From contig NZ_CP095049.1 of the NCBI RefSeq assembly GCF_022919135.1, forward strand, positions 1,178,001 through 1,242,000: a stretch of DNA of 64,000 nucleotides, in the 5' to 3' direction. This stretch comes from Hymenobacter cellulosivorans (GTDB taxonomy: Bacteria; Bacteroidota; Bacteroidia; Cytophagales; Hymenobacteraceae). Under the pieces are notes generated by a model. The model searched no databases. It was given only the letters and a program-made list of their open reading frames with translations, and was not told where the DNA came from. Position 1 is the stretch's first letter. Every line of letters starts with the position of its first letter. Shown piece after piece: positions 23,818-32,587 of this stretch. Position numbers and translations under genes: made by a program.

Positions 23818-25719
23818 GTGCCTGAACCCATTTTATCCGTCCGCAACCTGACTATCGACTTCCGTTCCCACCGCGGCGACGTGCGGGCCGTGCAGGACGT
23901 GTCCTTCGACCTGCACCGGGGCGAAACCGTGGCCATTGTGGGCGAATCCGGCTCGGGCAAGTCGGTAACCTCTCTGGCTTTGATGGGACTGATTCCAATG
24001 CCGCCCGGCCGCATTGCCTCCGGCACGGCGCAGTTTCACTCCGAAGCTTTGGGTGAAGTTGATTTGCTGCAGCTCTCGGATCAGCAACTACAGAAAGTAC
24101 GGGGCAACGACATCAGCATGATTTTCCAGGAGCCGATGACGTCCCTAAACCCGGTTTACACTTGTGGGAGCCAGGTGGTGGAGGCTCTGCGCCTGCATAC
24201 CACGCTCAGCCAAAAAGAAGCCGAGGCCCGCACCGTGGAGCTGTTCACCATGGCCCAGCTGCCGCGACCCGAGAAAATCTTCAGCAGCTACCCCCACGAA
24301 ATCAGCGGGGGCCAGAAGCAGCGCGTGATGATAGCCATGGCCATGGCCTGCAACCCCGCCATCCTCATTGCCGACGAACCCACCACCGCCCTCGACGTGA
24401 CCGTGCAGGCCCGCATGCTGCAGCTCATCGACGAGCTGCGGCGGCTGCACAACACGGCCGTGCTCTTCATCACCCACGACCTGGGCGTAGTAGCCGAAAT
24501 TGCCGACCGGATTCTGGTCATGTACCGCGGCCGGGTAGTGGAGCAGGGCTCGGTGCTCGACATCTTCACCAACCCCCAGCACCCCTACACCAAGGGCCTG
24601 CTGGCTTGCCGGCCCAAGCTGTCGGTAGGGAAGGAGCGTCTGCCCGTCGTGGCCGATTTCATGACCGAGGACGCCGAGGGCAACCTCGTGGAAAAACTCA
24701 CGCGTTCCACGCCCGAAAGCTCCACAATTGCCGTAACTGCTACCTCTGATAACATTTCTCTTGAAACCGCCAAAACGTTCCCCGTGGAACAAAATGAGGC
24801 GGTTTTAGCTGCCGAAACAAAAGGAGAGGTGCTCGATAAAGAGCTGGCCGCTCAGGCTTCAAACTCAGCTTCAGCTATCAGTTTCGACCCGCTCTTACGC
24901 GTTGAAAACCTGAACGTCCACTTTCCCATCCGCAAGGGCTTCTTCAACCGCAAGCCGGAGTTCGTGCGGGCCGTGGATGGGGTAAGCTTCGACATCTTCC
25001 GGGGCGAAACCGTAGGCCTGGTAGGCGAGTCGGGCTGCGGCAAGACCACGCTGGGTCGGGCCCTGTTGCGGCTGGTGGAACCAACGGCGGGCCGCATCCT
25101 GTTTGAAGAGACGGATCTGGCCAAACTGCCCACCGGCGAGCTGCGCAAACGGCGCAAGGAGTTTCAGATGGTGTTTCAGGATCCTTACGCCGCCCTGAAC
25201 CCCATGCTGACCGTAGGCGAGGCCATCCTGGAGCCGATGCGGGTACACAACGTGGGCGGCACCAGGCAGCAGCAAAAGGACCGGGTGCTAGAGTTGCTGC
25301 GCACCGTGGGCCTGAAGGACGAGCACTACTTGCGTTACCCACACGAATTCTCGGGCGGCCAACGCCAGCGGATTTGCATTGCCCGGGCTCTGGCTCTACA
25401 ACCTAAGTGCATCGTCTGCGACGAGTCGGTTTCGGCCCTCGACGTGTCGGTGCAGGCCCAGGTGCTGAACTTGCTCAACCAGCTCAAGCGCGACTTCGGT
25501 ATCACCTACCTTTTCATCACCCACGACCTGTCGGTGGCCCGCTTCATGTCCGACCGGCTGCTGGTCATGAGCCAGGGCCGGATTGTGGAAAGCGGCCCGG
25601 CCGCCGACGTCTACGCCAACCCCCAGCACGACTATACCAAGCAGCTGTTGGCCGCCATTCCCAAAGACGAGCCCAGCGACATTCGCGCTGCCGTAGCCCG
25701 CCGGGCTGTGGCAGTGTAG
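23818..25719 (+). CDS. Double-ATPase ABC transporter protein (DppD-DppF/GsiA/YejF type)
   Basis: A 633-residue protein with two complete ABC ATPase domains in one chain and a GTG start. Domain 1 has Walker A GESGSGKS (residues 42-49), signature ISGGQKQRV and Walker B ILIADEPTTALD. Domain 2 (from about 360) has GESGCGKT, FSGGQRQRI and IVCDESVSALD. Each ends with the HPYTKGLL/HDYTKQLL element of oligopeptide transporters. The domains are joined by a linker of about 75 residues of low conservation (TPESSTIAVTA region). It would energise peptide or nickel uptake or export, but no permease or binding-protein gene is nearby, so its membrane partners are encoded elsewhere. A TATCTTTA element at 23780 may be the promoter. 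Confidence 0.92.
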   Translation: MPEPILSVRNLTIDFRSHRGDVRAVQDVSFDLHRGETVAIVGESGSGKSVTSLALMGLIPMPPGRIASGTAQFHSEALGEVDLLQLSDQQLQKVRGNDISMIFQEPMTSLNPVYTCGSQVVEALRLHTTLSQKEAEARTVELFTMAQLPRPEKIFSSYPHEISGGQKQRVMIAMAMACNPAILIADEPTTALDVTVQARMLQLIDELRRLHNTAVLFITHDLGVVAEIADRILVMYRGRVVEQGSVLDIFTNPQHPYTKGLLACRPKLSVGKERLPVVADFMTEDAEGNLVEKLTRSTPESSTIAVTATSDNISLETAKTFPVEQNEAVLAAETKGEVLDKELAAQASNSASAISFDPLLRVENLNVHFPIRKGFFNRKPEFVRAVDGVSFDIFRGETVGLVGESGCGKTTLGRALLRLVEPTAGRILFEETDLAKLPTGELRKRRKEFQMVFQDPYAALNPMLTVGEAILEPMRVHNVGGTRQQQKDRVLELLRTVGLKDEHYLRYPHEFSGGQRQRICIARALALQPKCIVCDESVSALDVSVQAQVLNLLNQLKRDFGITYLFITHDLSVARFMSDRLLVMSQGRIVESGPAADVYANPQHDYTKQLLAAIPKDEPSDIRAAVARRAVAV

Positions 25720-25730
25720 CCAAGCCTTTA

Positions 25731-26471
25731 ATGCAAATTATTTACCCCTCCTTACCCTATCAGCCGGCTACCGTAGACCCACTGTGGGTGCCCGAGTATG
25801 CCTGGGCCCGTGCCCATGGTTTTGACGTAGCCTTGTTCGATATCGAAACCGATAAGCTCCTGCCGCGCCTTTCCGGTGCTGCCCCGGCTCTGTATCGGGG
25901 GTGGATGTTGTCGGCAGCCGAGTATGAGCAACTGGCTCACCGCACGCCGCTCTTAGTAAGCCCAGCCGAATACCTGGCGTCCCACCAGGCCTCGGGCTGG
26001 TACGAAGCCATTCGCGACTTCACCTTTACCAGCTCCTTCCAACCCGCCGCGCAAATGCCGGCCTTCTCCGCTGGGCAGCGCTACTTCGTGAAAGGCCTGG
26101 TGAAATCCTTCGGACCCGATTCGGTTGTCGCTACTGCCGAGCAGTGGCATGCGTTGGCTAAAAAGCACGAATTATCCTCCACCGATGTTCTGTTCGTGCG
26201 GAAGTTCACCGAGGTGCTGACGGACTCTGAGCGGCGGTTCTTTGTGGTGGACGGTAAGGCCTACGGCGCGCTGGGTACTAAACTGCCGGTCGAGCTGAAG
26301 CCGGTCTTGCCATTGCTGGCTCCGCGAAAATTTTACAGCTTGGATATAGCACAAACTGCGGCTGGTAGGAACGTAGTGGTAGAAGTAGGCGACGGGCAAG
26401 TGTCTGACCTCAAGGAATGGAGCCTGGCTGATTTTGGCCCGACCGTTCTGCGGGCTTTATCGGCGGTGTAG
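25731..26471 (+). CDS. ATP-grasp (R2K/DUF4343-type) domain protein
   Basis: A 246-residue protein starting at the ATG at 25731, 11 bases after the ABC gene; a longer frame running back into the ABC gene is not real. It resembles the R2K class of ATP-grasp proteins. These have a short N-terminal Rossmann-like part (YPSLPYQPATVDPLWVPEY), a central YFVKGLVKSFGPDSVV block holding a nucleotide-binding lysine, VLFVRKFTEVL, then FFVVDGKAYG and VVVEVGDGQVSDLKEW with the Mg-binding acidic residues. R2K proteins are predicted peptide- or RNA-ligating enzymes. The substrate is unknown; co-transcription with the ABC gene is likely from the short spacing. Confidence 0.75.
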   Translation: MQIIYPSLPYQPATVDPLWVPEYAWARAHGFDVALFDIETDKLLPRLSGAAPALYRGWMLSAAEYEQLAHRTPLLVSPAEYLASHQASGWYEAIRDFTFTSSFQPAAQMPAFSAGQRYFVKGLVKSFGPDSVVATAEQWHALAKKHELSSTDVLFVRKFTEVLTDSERRFFVVDGKAYGALGTKLPVELKPVLPLLAPRKFYSLDIAQTAAGRNVVVEVGDGQVSDLKEWSLADFGPTVLRALSAV

Positions 26472-26689
26472 CAACCACAGCGTCGCATATAGTTCTTCTC
26501 GAATTTATTCCGTATTATCTCTTAACTCTGCTGTGCCGGAGCTTTTCCAGCGCAACCATAACCCGGCCGCCTGAGCCGCGTTCAACTCACCGTTCAACCC
26601 CCGCGCCTGACCAACCGCGTCACGCGTAATTTCCATTTACCTGCGCCGCCTGCGAAACCGAAAACAACTGGCGGTACCCTTATTTTCTA

Positions 26690-29239
26690 ATGAAGAAAAA
26701 AGAAGAAACCGAGGCTCCCCGCGCTTCCGCGAAAGCCTCCCGCGCGCCCAAAGCCGCGCCTGCCCCAGTAACGAAAAGCCTGGTGTACCGCATTTTTGCT
26801 GATAACCCCGGCAAAGTATTTTCCTACCGCCAACTCTCCCGCCGCCTTGGCGTGACCACTAAGGAGCAGCGCGAAGACGTGTTTATTCACCTCAAAACCC
26901 TGCGCAACTCCGGCCAGCTGACCCACCTCCAAAACGACGACTACCGCCTCTCCGATCCCGAAGCCCAGAAGGTCCAGCCCCTGGCTGCTGACCGGCCGGA
27001 CCATGGGAAAAACTTCGTGAAGGGCGGCCGCCCCGTGGAAACTGAATTCGGCAACGACCCCATCGTGCGCCGCCGCCGCACCCAGGGCTTCGACGAGCCC
27101 GGCGACGGTCAAACGACCGCCAAACCCCAGTACCGTGACCGGGGCTACGAAGGCACTGACACCATTACGGGTACCGTGGCGCTGGCCACGAGCCAGTACG
27201 CTTTCATCATCAGTGAGGAGAGTGAAACCGACGTGCGCGTGTTCACCGACAAGCTCAAGTTTGCCATGCAGGGCGACACCGTTCGCATCCGCCTGCGCGG
27301 GCAGCGCGATGGCCGTCCTGTGGGCGACGTGGTAGAAGTGGTGAACCGGGTGAAAACCGAAATCGTGGGCCAGCTCAAAGTGCAGGGCGGCTTCGGCTTC
27401 GTCTCGCCCGACCACCGCAAGCTCTACTTCGACGTGTTCGTGCCCTTCGAGGCTTTGCACGGTGCCAACGACGGCGAGAAGGTGCTGGTTCGCATCACCG
27501 AATGGCCCGAGGACAGCACCCGTCAGCCCGTGGGCGAAATCGTGCGTAGCTTCGGTCCGGCCGGCCAGAACGAGGCGGAGATAAACGCCATCATGGCCGA
27601 GTTTGGCCTGCCCTTCGAATTTCCCGCCGACGTGGAGGAAGAGTCTGAAGCTATTCCCGACGTGATACCGCAGGAGGAAATTGCTAAGCGCCGCGACTTC
27701 CGCCCCATCCTTACTTTCACCATTGACCCCGCCGATGCCAAGGACTTTGACGACGCGCTGAGCCTACAGAAGCTGGAGAACGGGCACTGGGAAGTAGGCG
27801 TCCACATTGCCGACGTGACCCACTACGTGACGCCCGGCACCATGCTGGAAAAGGAAGCCAAGCACCGCGCCACCTCGGTCTACCTCGTCGACCGGGTGAT
27901 TCCGATGCTGCCCGAGCGGCTGTCGAACGGCGTCTGCTCCCTGCGGCCCCACGAAGACAAGCTGACGTTCTCGGCCGTGTTTGAGTTCGACGAAAAAGGC
28001 AAGCTCTACGACTCCTGGTTTGGCAAAACCATCATTCACTCTGACCGCCGCTTCTCGTATGAGGAGGCCCAAGAGCGAATCGAGACGAAGGAAGGCGACT
28101 ACGCTGAGGAGATAAATCTGCTCAACGACATGGCCAAGAAGATCTGCGCCGAGCGGTTCCGCAAGGGCGCCATCAGCTTCGAAACCCAGGAAGTGAAGTT
28201 CCGCCTCGACGGGAACGGCAAGCCGCTGGGCGTGTATGTGAAGGAGCGCAAGGATGCCCACAAGCTGATTGAGGAGTTCATGCTCATGGCCAACCGCAAG
28301 GTGGCTGAGTTCGTATATAAGCTCAAGAAGACCAAGCCGCGCTTCACGATGGTGTACCGCACCCACGACGCGCCCGACGCCGACCGCCTCCAGAACTTCG
28401 CTCTCTTCGCCCAGAAGTTTGGCCACACCCTGGATTTGACCAACCCGAAAAAGCTCAGCACCGAGCTCAACGATTTGTCGACCGAAGTCATTGGTCGGCC
28501 CGAGCAGAACGTCATCCAGACCCTGGCCGTGCGCACCATGTCTAAGGCTAAGTATACCACCGAGCCCATGGGCCACTTTGGTCTGGCCTTCGAGCACTAT
28601 TCGCACTTCACTTCACCCATCCGTCGCTACCCCGACATGATGGCCCACCGCTTGCTGGAGCACTACCTGCAGGGTGGTAAAAACGTGAAGGTGGAGCCCG
28701 TGGAAGAAGAGTGCAAGCACTCCTCGGAGCGGGAGAAGCTGGCCGCCAATGCCGAGCGCGCCAGCATCAAGTACAAGCAGGTCGAGTTCATGGCTGACGT
28801 GATTGGCGAGCAGTTCAAGGGCGTCGTCTCGGGCCTGACCGAGTGGGGGCTCTATGTCGAAATCGAAGAGAACAAGTGCGAAGGCATGATCCGCCTGAGC
28901 GACCTGCCCGGCGACTTCTACGAGCTCGACAAGGACAACTACCGTCTCATCGGGCAGCGCAACAAGAAGATCATCCAGTTCGGCGACGAGATTCAGGTAG
29001 TGGTGAAAGCCGCCAACTTGCTCGACCGCACCATCGACTTCGAAGTGGTAGACAACCGCCCCGACTACGTCAAAGACCGGGAGCAGGAAGAGCGCCGCAA
29101 CAGCCGTAGCAGCCGCGGCGGTGACCGTTCCGACCGGGGCCCGCGGGGCGAAAAACCCGGTGGAGGCCGCGGTGGCAAAGGAGGTGGCCGGCCCGGTGGC
29201 AGCAGCCGCAGCGGCGGGGGCGACAAGCGCCGGCGCTAG
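26690..29239 (+). CDS. rnr: Ribonuclease R
   Basis: An 849-residue 3'-to-5' exoribonuclease that degrades structured RNA. Domains in order: an N-terminal winged-helix-like segment (LVYRIFADNPGKVFSYRQLS, about 25-75), cold-shock domains (ITGTVALATSQYAFIISEE), and the RNB catalytic domain with FTIDPADAKDFDDALS carrying the Mg-binding aspartates. The S1 domain is GVVSGLTEWGLYVEIEENKC. The last 45 or so residues are a basic Arg/Gly/Ser-rich tail (SRSSRGGDRSDRG region, ending GGGDKRRR) that probably binds RNA non-specifically. The 218-bp gap upstream contains no recognised element. A terminator follows at 29329. Confidence 0.95.
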   Translation: MKKKEETEAPRASAKASRAPKAAPAPVTKSLVYRIFADNPGKVFSYRQLSRRLGVTTKEQREDVFIHLKTLRNSGQLTHLQNDDYRLSDPEAQKVQPLAADRPDHGKNFVKGGRPVETEFGNDPIVRRRRTQGFDEPGDGQTTAKPQYRDRGYEGTDTITGTVALATSQYAFIISEESETDVRVFTDKLKFAMQGDTVRIRLRGQRDGRPVGDVVEVVNRVKTEIVGQLKVQGGFGFVSPDHRKLYFDVFVPFEALHGANDGEKVLVRITEWPEDSTRQPVGEIVRSFGPAGQNEAEINAIMAEFGLPFEFPADVEEESEAIPDVIPQEEIAKRRDFRPILTFTIDPADAKDFDDALSLQKLENGHWEVGVHIADVTHYVTPGTMLEKEAKHRATSVYLVDRVIPMLPERLSNGVCSLRPHEDKLTFSAVFEFDEKGKLYDSWFGKTIIHSDRRFSYEEAQERIETKEGDYAEEINLLNDMAKKICAERFRKGAISFETQEVKFRLDGNGKPLGVYVKERKDAHKLIEEFMLMANRKVAEFVYKLKKTKPRFTMVYRTHDAPDADRLQNFALFAQKFGHTLDLTNPKKLSTELNDLSTEVIGRPEQNVIQTLAVRTMSKAKYTTEPMGHFGLAFEHYSHFTSPIRRYPDMMAHRLLEHYLQGGKNVKVEPVEEECKHSSEREKLAANAERASIKYKQVEFMADVIGEQFKGVVSGLTEWGLYVEIEENKCEGMIRLSDLPGDFYELDKDNYRLIGQRNKKIIQFGDEIQVVVKAANLLDRTIDFEVVDNRPDYVKDREQEERRNSRSSRGGDRSDRGPRGEKPGGGRGGKGGGRPGGSSRSGGGDKRRR

Positions 29240-29328
29240 GCTCTTCCCGCAGTAGGGCCCGTGTCATTGCAAAGCCAACGGCTGAAGCAATCCGTCCTCT
29301 GTGAAGGTAGTTCCGCCCTTTACCCACA

Positions 29329-29360
29329 AAGCCCTTTCTCGTTGCGACGGGAAAGGGCTT
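29329..29360 (+). terminator. Terminator after rnr
   Basis: Arms AAGCCCTTTC (29329-29338) and GAAAGGGCTT (29351-29360), followed by TTCGTTTTT. Confidence 0.8.
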
Positions 29361-29491
29361 TTCGTTTTTAGAAGCTTTGGCTTCGTCCCTACAAACCCCG
29401 CGTTGGTATCGACCTATTCATAACAGCCAGTCTCCTGCTTCCCCAACTCATCCGTTCCCCGTACCTTTCCGCCGCACCCTTTTGACTGCCT

Positions 29492-30463
29492 GTGGACCTT
29501 TCTTATTTCTCCAATAAAATCACCGCCGCCCTGGCGCAGCAGCGTTACGGCGAAGCCCCCGAAACCCTCTACGAGCCCATCCGCTACATCATGGCCCTGG
29601 GCGGCAAACGCATCCGGCCCTTGCTCACGCTGCTGGGCGCCCACCTCTTCACCGACGACCTCGACCCCATTATCAAGCCGGCCCTGGGCACCGAGGTCTT
29701 TCACAACTTCACCCTGCTCCACGACGACATCATGGACCAGGCCCCGCTGCGCCGCGGCCAGCCCACGGTGCACGAGAAGTGGAATTCGACGGTAGCCATC
29801 CTTAGCGGCGACGTGATGCTGGTGCGGGCCTACGAGCTATTCCTGGACGTGCAGCCCGAGCTGCTGGCCCCCGTGCTGCGCCGCTTTAGCCAGACGGCTG
29901 CCGAGGTCTGCGAAGGCCAGCAGTGGGACATGAACTTCGAGACGGAAGGGCAGGTGACCATTGCGCAGTACCTGGATATGATCCGGCTCAAGACGGCCGT
30001 GCTACTGGGCTTCTGCCTGGAGCTGGGCGCCCTGCTGGCCGGCGCTTCGGCCGAAGCTGCCGACCACCTGCGCCAGTTCGGCACCGACATCGGCCTGGCC
30101 TTCCAGCTCCGCGACGACCTGCTCGACGTCTACGGCGACGCCGCCACCTTTGGCAAGCGCGTCGGTGGCGACATTGTCTCGGACAAGAAAACTTTCCTGC
30201 TGCTTACCGCTCAGGCCCAGGCCAACCCCGAGCAAAGCGCCCTGCTGGCCCAGCACATCGGCCAACCCGTAACCGATGCCGAAGCCAAAGTGCAGGCCGT
30301 GCGGTCTGTGTACGACGAGCTCAATATCCGGCCCCAAACCGAAGCCCTGATTAACCAGTACTTCCAGGATGCCTTGCAACACCTCGACCGGGTGCAGGTA
30401 CCAGCCGAACGCAAAGCGCCCTTGCGTGGCCTTGCGCTGCAGCTTCTGGAGCGGGAAAGCTAA
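29492..30463 (+). CDS. Polyprenyl diphosphate synthase (trans-isoprenyl type)
   Basis: A 323-residue soluble enzyme that condenses isopentenyl diphosphate with an allylic primer. The first aspartate-rich motif is HDDIMDQAPLRRG and the second is FQLRDDLLDVYGD, both complete. GGKRIRPLLTLLG near residue 31 binds the diphosphate. The residues before the first motif are not bulky enough to decide chain length; the size fits octaprenyl/solanesyl-type synthases that make the menaquinone side chain. The start is GTG at 29492. A TACCTTTC element at 29462 is a possible -7 box. The gene is free-standing between terminator-bounded neighbours. Confidence 0.92.
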   Translation: MDLSYFSNKITAALAQQRYGEAPETLYEPIRYIMALGGKRIRPLLTLLGAHLFTDDLDPIIKPALGTEVFHNFTLLHDDIMDQAPLRRGQPTVHEKWNSTVAILSGDVMLVRAYELFLDVQPELLAPVLRRFSQTAAEVCEGQQWDMNFETEGQVTIAQYLDMIRLKTAVLLGFCLELGALLAGASAEAADHLRQFGTDIGLAFQLRDDLLDVYGDAATFGKRVGGDIVSDKKTFLLLTAQAQANPEQSALLAQHIGQPVTDAEAKVQAVRSVYDELNIRPQTEALINQYFQDALQHLDRVQVPAERKAPLRGLALQLLERES

Positions 30464-30603
30464 GCTCCTCGAAATAGCCTGTTTTTATGCCCTTCACGAA
30501 GACTTGGCCCCATAAGCTGAGTCTTCGTTCGTTCTAAGGTCTGGCAAGCGGCCAGATAGCCTTAAAATCTGTTTTACTCTTTTCCACTTCCGACTTTCTG
30601 CTC

Positions 30604-31248
30604 ATGTTCACTCTCGAAGCCCCCATTGTGCTGCTTCTGCTCACGGCTGGTATCTCCATCTACGCTTGGTCTAATCAGGATTTCATGGACAGCTGGATTC
30701 TAAACCCGGTGCAGATGAACCGGCGTGGCGAATGGTACCGCCTACTCACCTCCGGCTTCCTGCACGCCGACTGGATGCACCTTATCTTCAACATGCTGGC
30801 CTTTTACTCCTTTGGTCAGATGGTGCAGGATATTCTGATTGCCAACAGCGGCTCCACGGTGGGCCTGTTGCAGTTCCTGGGGCTCTACCTCGGCGGCATC
30901 ATCATCTCCGACTTGCCCACCTACTTCCGCCACCGCACCGACCCTGACTACCGCAGCCTCGGGGCTTCCGGGGGAGTAGCTGCCGTCATCTTTGCCAGTA
31001 TCCTGTTCAACCCCGTTGGCGCTGAAGGCGAGGGTATCACCATCTTTCCGATTCCTATTCCCATCAAGCCTTTCATATTTGGCTTCCTCTATCTGGGCTA
31101 TTCCTACTATATGGGCCGCCGCCGCGGCGACAACATCAACCACGACGCCCACTTTTACGGCGCTCTTTATGGTATCATCCTGACGCTCATATACATACCC
31201 GAAGTAGCCATTCATTTCTGGAGCGAAATTCAGCGGTTTGTATTTTAA
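30604..31248 (+). CDS. Rhomboid-family intramembrane serine protease
   Basis: A 214-residue protein with six predicted membrane helices. Rhomboid marks in order: NRRGEWYRLLTSGFLHADWM followed by HLIFNMLAFYSFG (the HxxxN loop-helix region), then RSLGASGGVAAVIFA with the catalytic serine in GASG. The catalytic-histidine helix follows as NHDAHFYGALYG. These proteases cut membrane proteins within or near the bilayer; the substrate is unknown. It is a single gene, preceded by a hairpin of moderate quality (arms 30497-30504 and 30520-30527). Confidence 0.92.
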   Translation: MFTLEAPIVLLLLTAGISIYAWSNQDFMDSWILNPVQMNRRGEWYRLLTSGFLHADWMHLIFNMLAFYSFGQMVQDILIANSGSTVGLLQFLGLYLGGIIISDLPTYFRHRTDPDYRSLGASGGVAAVIFASILFNPVGAEGEGITIFPIPIPIKPFIFGFLYLGYSYYMGRRRGDNINHDAHFYGALYGIILTLIYIPEVAIHFWSEIQRFVF

Positions 31249-31363
31249 GTACCTGATTAACAGTGATTTGTTTGTATAGGGCCTAGCCGGTTATATCCAT
31301 TCCAAAAGTCATGCGTAAAGAGCGGCATATTCTCGTTCTTCCTCCACCAACACCTGACTTCTC

Positions 31364-31648
31364 ATGAATAAGATTGCTGCCCTCGCTAACCGTGTGCCGG
31401 TTACGGCCCTGCTACTTACCCTTACGCTGACCACCACTGCCTGCAGCCGCTTCAACAGCAACGGCGGCCTGTCGCTCTGGGGTATCGCGATTCTGGTTCT
31501 CGACGTACTGGCCCTGATTGATGTGTTCCGTCAGCCTTGGTCTTTGGGTAAGAAGATTCTCTGGGTAGCTATCATCTGGTTCCTGCCCGTTCTGGGCCTG
31601 ATCCTGTACTACCTGATGGCTGGCCGCGGCAAATCGAACCTGACCTAG
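31364..31648 (+). CDS. Small PLDc_N-domain membrane protein
   Basis: A 94-residue protein. After an N-terminal hydrophobic segment ending TTTACSRF, which could be a lipoprotein signal with C26 as anchor, comes the PLDc_N-type pair of membrane helices: LWGIAILVLDVLALIDVFR and WVAIIWFLPVLGLILYYLMAG with a short basic turn. This domain precedes the catalytic part of cardiolipin synthases but also occurs alone, as here, where the role is unknown. A bidirectional terminator separates it from the convergent gene. Confidence 0.75.
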   Translation: MNKIAALANRVPVTALLLTLTLTTTACSRFNSNGGLSLWGIAILVLDVLALIDVFRQPWSLGKKILWVAIIWFLPVLGLILYYLMAGRGKSNLT

Positions 31649-31666
31649 TCACCAACTGTATCCAAT

Positions 31667-31707
31667 AAAAAGCCCCGCCACAATACTGTGGCGGGGCTTT
31701 CTTTTTT
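31667..31707. terminator. Bidirectional terminator
   Basis: Perfect 14-bp arms 31669-31682 and 31687-31700 with a 4-base loop, A-rich before and CTTTTTT after. It serves both the PLDc_N gene and the convergent DUF2939-type gene. Confidence 0.9.
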
Positions 31708-31743
31708 AGGCCAGTGTAGCGGTCTAAATAGGGCCGGGCGTTC

Positions 31744-32367
31744 TTAGTCGCGCTTCAGCAGTCGGTCTTTTTCCAGGCGCGCTACGTGCTTGAGCAACTC
31801 CCCGGTGTTGGTGATTTCCTTTACCTGCCAGTAGTCGCCCTTGTCCTGCATCTTTACCTCGATGACCATCGTGGTGTCATATTTTGGCTGAGTAATCTCG
31901 ATGCCGACCAAAGCCTGCTCGCCCTGCTCATTCACGTATTTAATGGTCTTGAACTTGCTGTCGGTGCTGACCACTTTGCTGGCCAGCCCGGCCAGCGAAA
32001 CCTTCACAGCGCGGTCGGGCTGTGCAGCGGCCGCGGCTTCCAGCGAACCCGACTCCACGTAGTTCTGTATCTCCTTATGAGCCGCTTTCGAAAGCTGGGG
32101 CTTCAGCAGGCGCAGCGCTCCTTTAAAGGCAAAAGAGCCAGGATTCAGCAAACCCAGCGCTGAGCTTTGGTTGGTTACCTGATCTACCAGGCTGCCCGTA
32201 ACGCTATTCACATCAACGTAGCGCTCAAAGGCGGCCATGTCGTGGTCTTGGGTGGCTTTGGCAGCCTGCATTAGCGAGTACTCAGGGCCCGTCGTCAGGC
32301 TACGATAGTAGAGATAGCCGCCGACCCCCAACGCTGCTAGTACGAGCAACAGAACAATCTTTTTCAT
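31744..32367 (-). CDS. DUF2939-like membrane-anchored protein
   Basis: A 207-residue protein beginning at the ATG at 32367 (MKKIVLLLVLAALGVGGYLYY); a TTG three codons upstream is less likely. One N-terminal membrane anchor is followed by GPEYSLMQAAKATQDHDMAAFERYVDVNSVTGSLVDQ, which has the look of DUF2939. This is a domain of unknown function in envelope proteins, where a Y-S-L...A...D-x-x-x-F pattern is typical. The remainder is soluble and would lie in the periplasm. An exact TAnnTTTG -7 box lies upstream on its strand (32400-32407). Confidence 0.65.
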   Translation of the reverse strand: MKKIVLLLVLAALGVGGYLYYRSLTTGPEYSLMQAAKATQDHDMAAFERYVDVNSVTGSLVDQVTNQSSALGLLNPGSFAFKGALRLLKPQLSKAAHKEIQNYVESGSLEAAAAAQPDRAVKVSLAGLASKVVSTDSKFKTIKYVNEQGEQALVGIEITQPKYDTTMVIEVKMQDKGDYWQVKEITNTGELLKHVARLEKDRLLKRD

Positions 32368-32399
32368 AAAGCGCAAAGAAGAGATACAAGGTTAGACCG

Positions 32400-32407
32400 C
32401 AAAAATA
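32400..32407 (-). promoter_or_regulatory. -7 promoter box of the DUF2939-like gene (TATTTTTG on minus strand)
   Basis: CAAAAATA on the plus strand reads TATTTTTG on the minus strand, 33 bases before the start codon. No clear -33 element is seen. Confidence 0.45.
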
Positions 32408-32587
32408 TTGGTTTTGCTACCTAATCTATTGCCGTGGGCGCAGTACCTGCTACTTGGAGTTGCTAGTATTGCCGATACCGGTAACAACAGCTATAAGAGT
32501 TGCTCTTGGCTTGCTGAAGCAACCGTGAAAAATCAATCGAGTTCTTGGTAGACCGGCCTTAAGCTATGCAGCCGCGTAAGAGGCCGT

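Noticed and set aside
29257..29300. Short GTCATTGC...GAAGCAATCCGTCC segment after rnr
   Set aside because: Looks like a dispersed repeat fragment, but no second copy in the window confirms it.
30497..30527. Hairpin between the polyprenyl synthase and rhomboid genes
   Set aside because: Stem of 8 bp with a long loop and weak T run; mentioned with the rhomboid gene but not called as a terminator.
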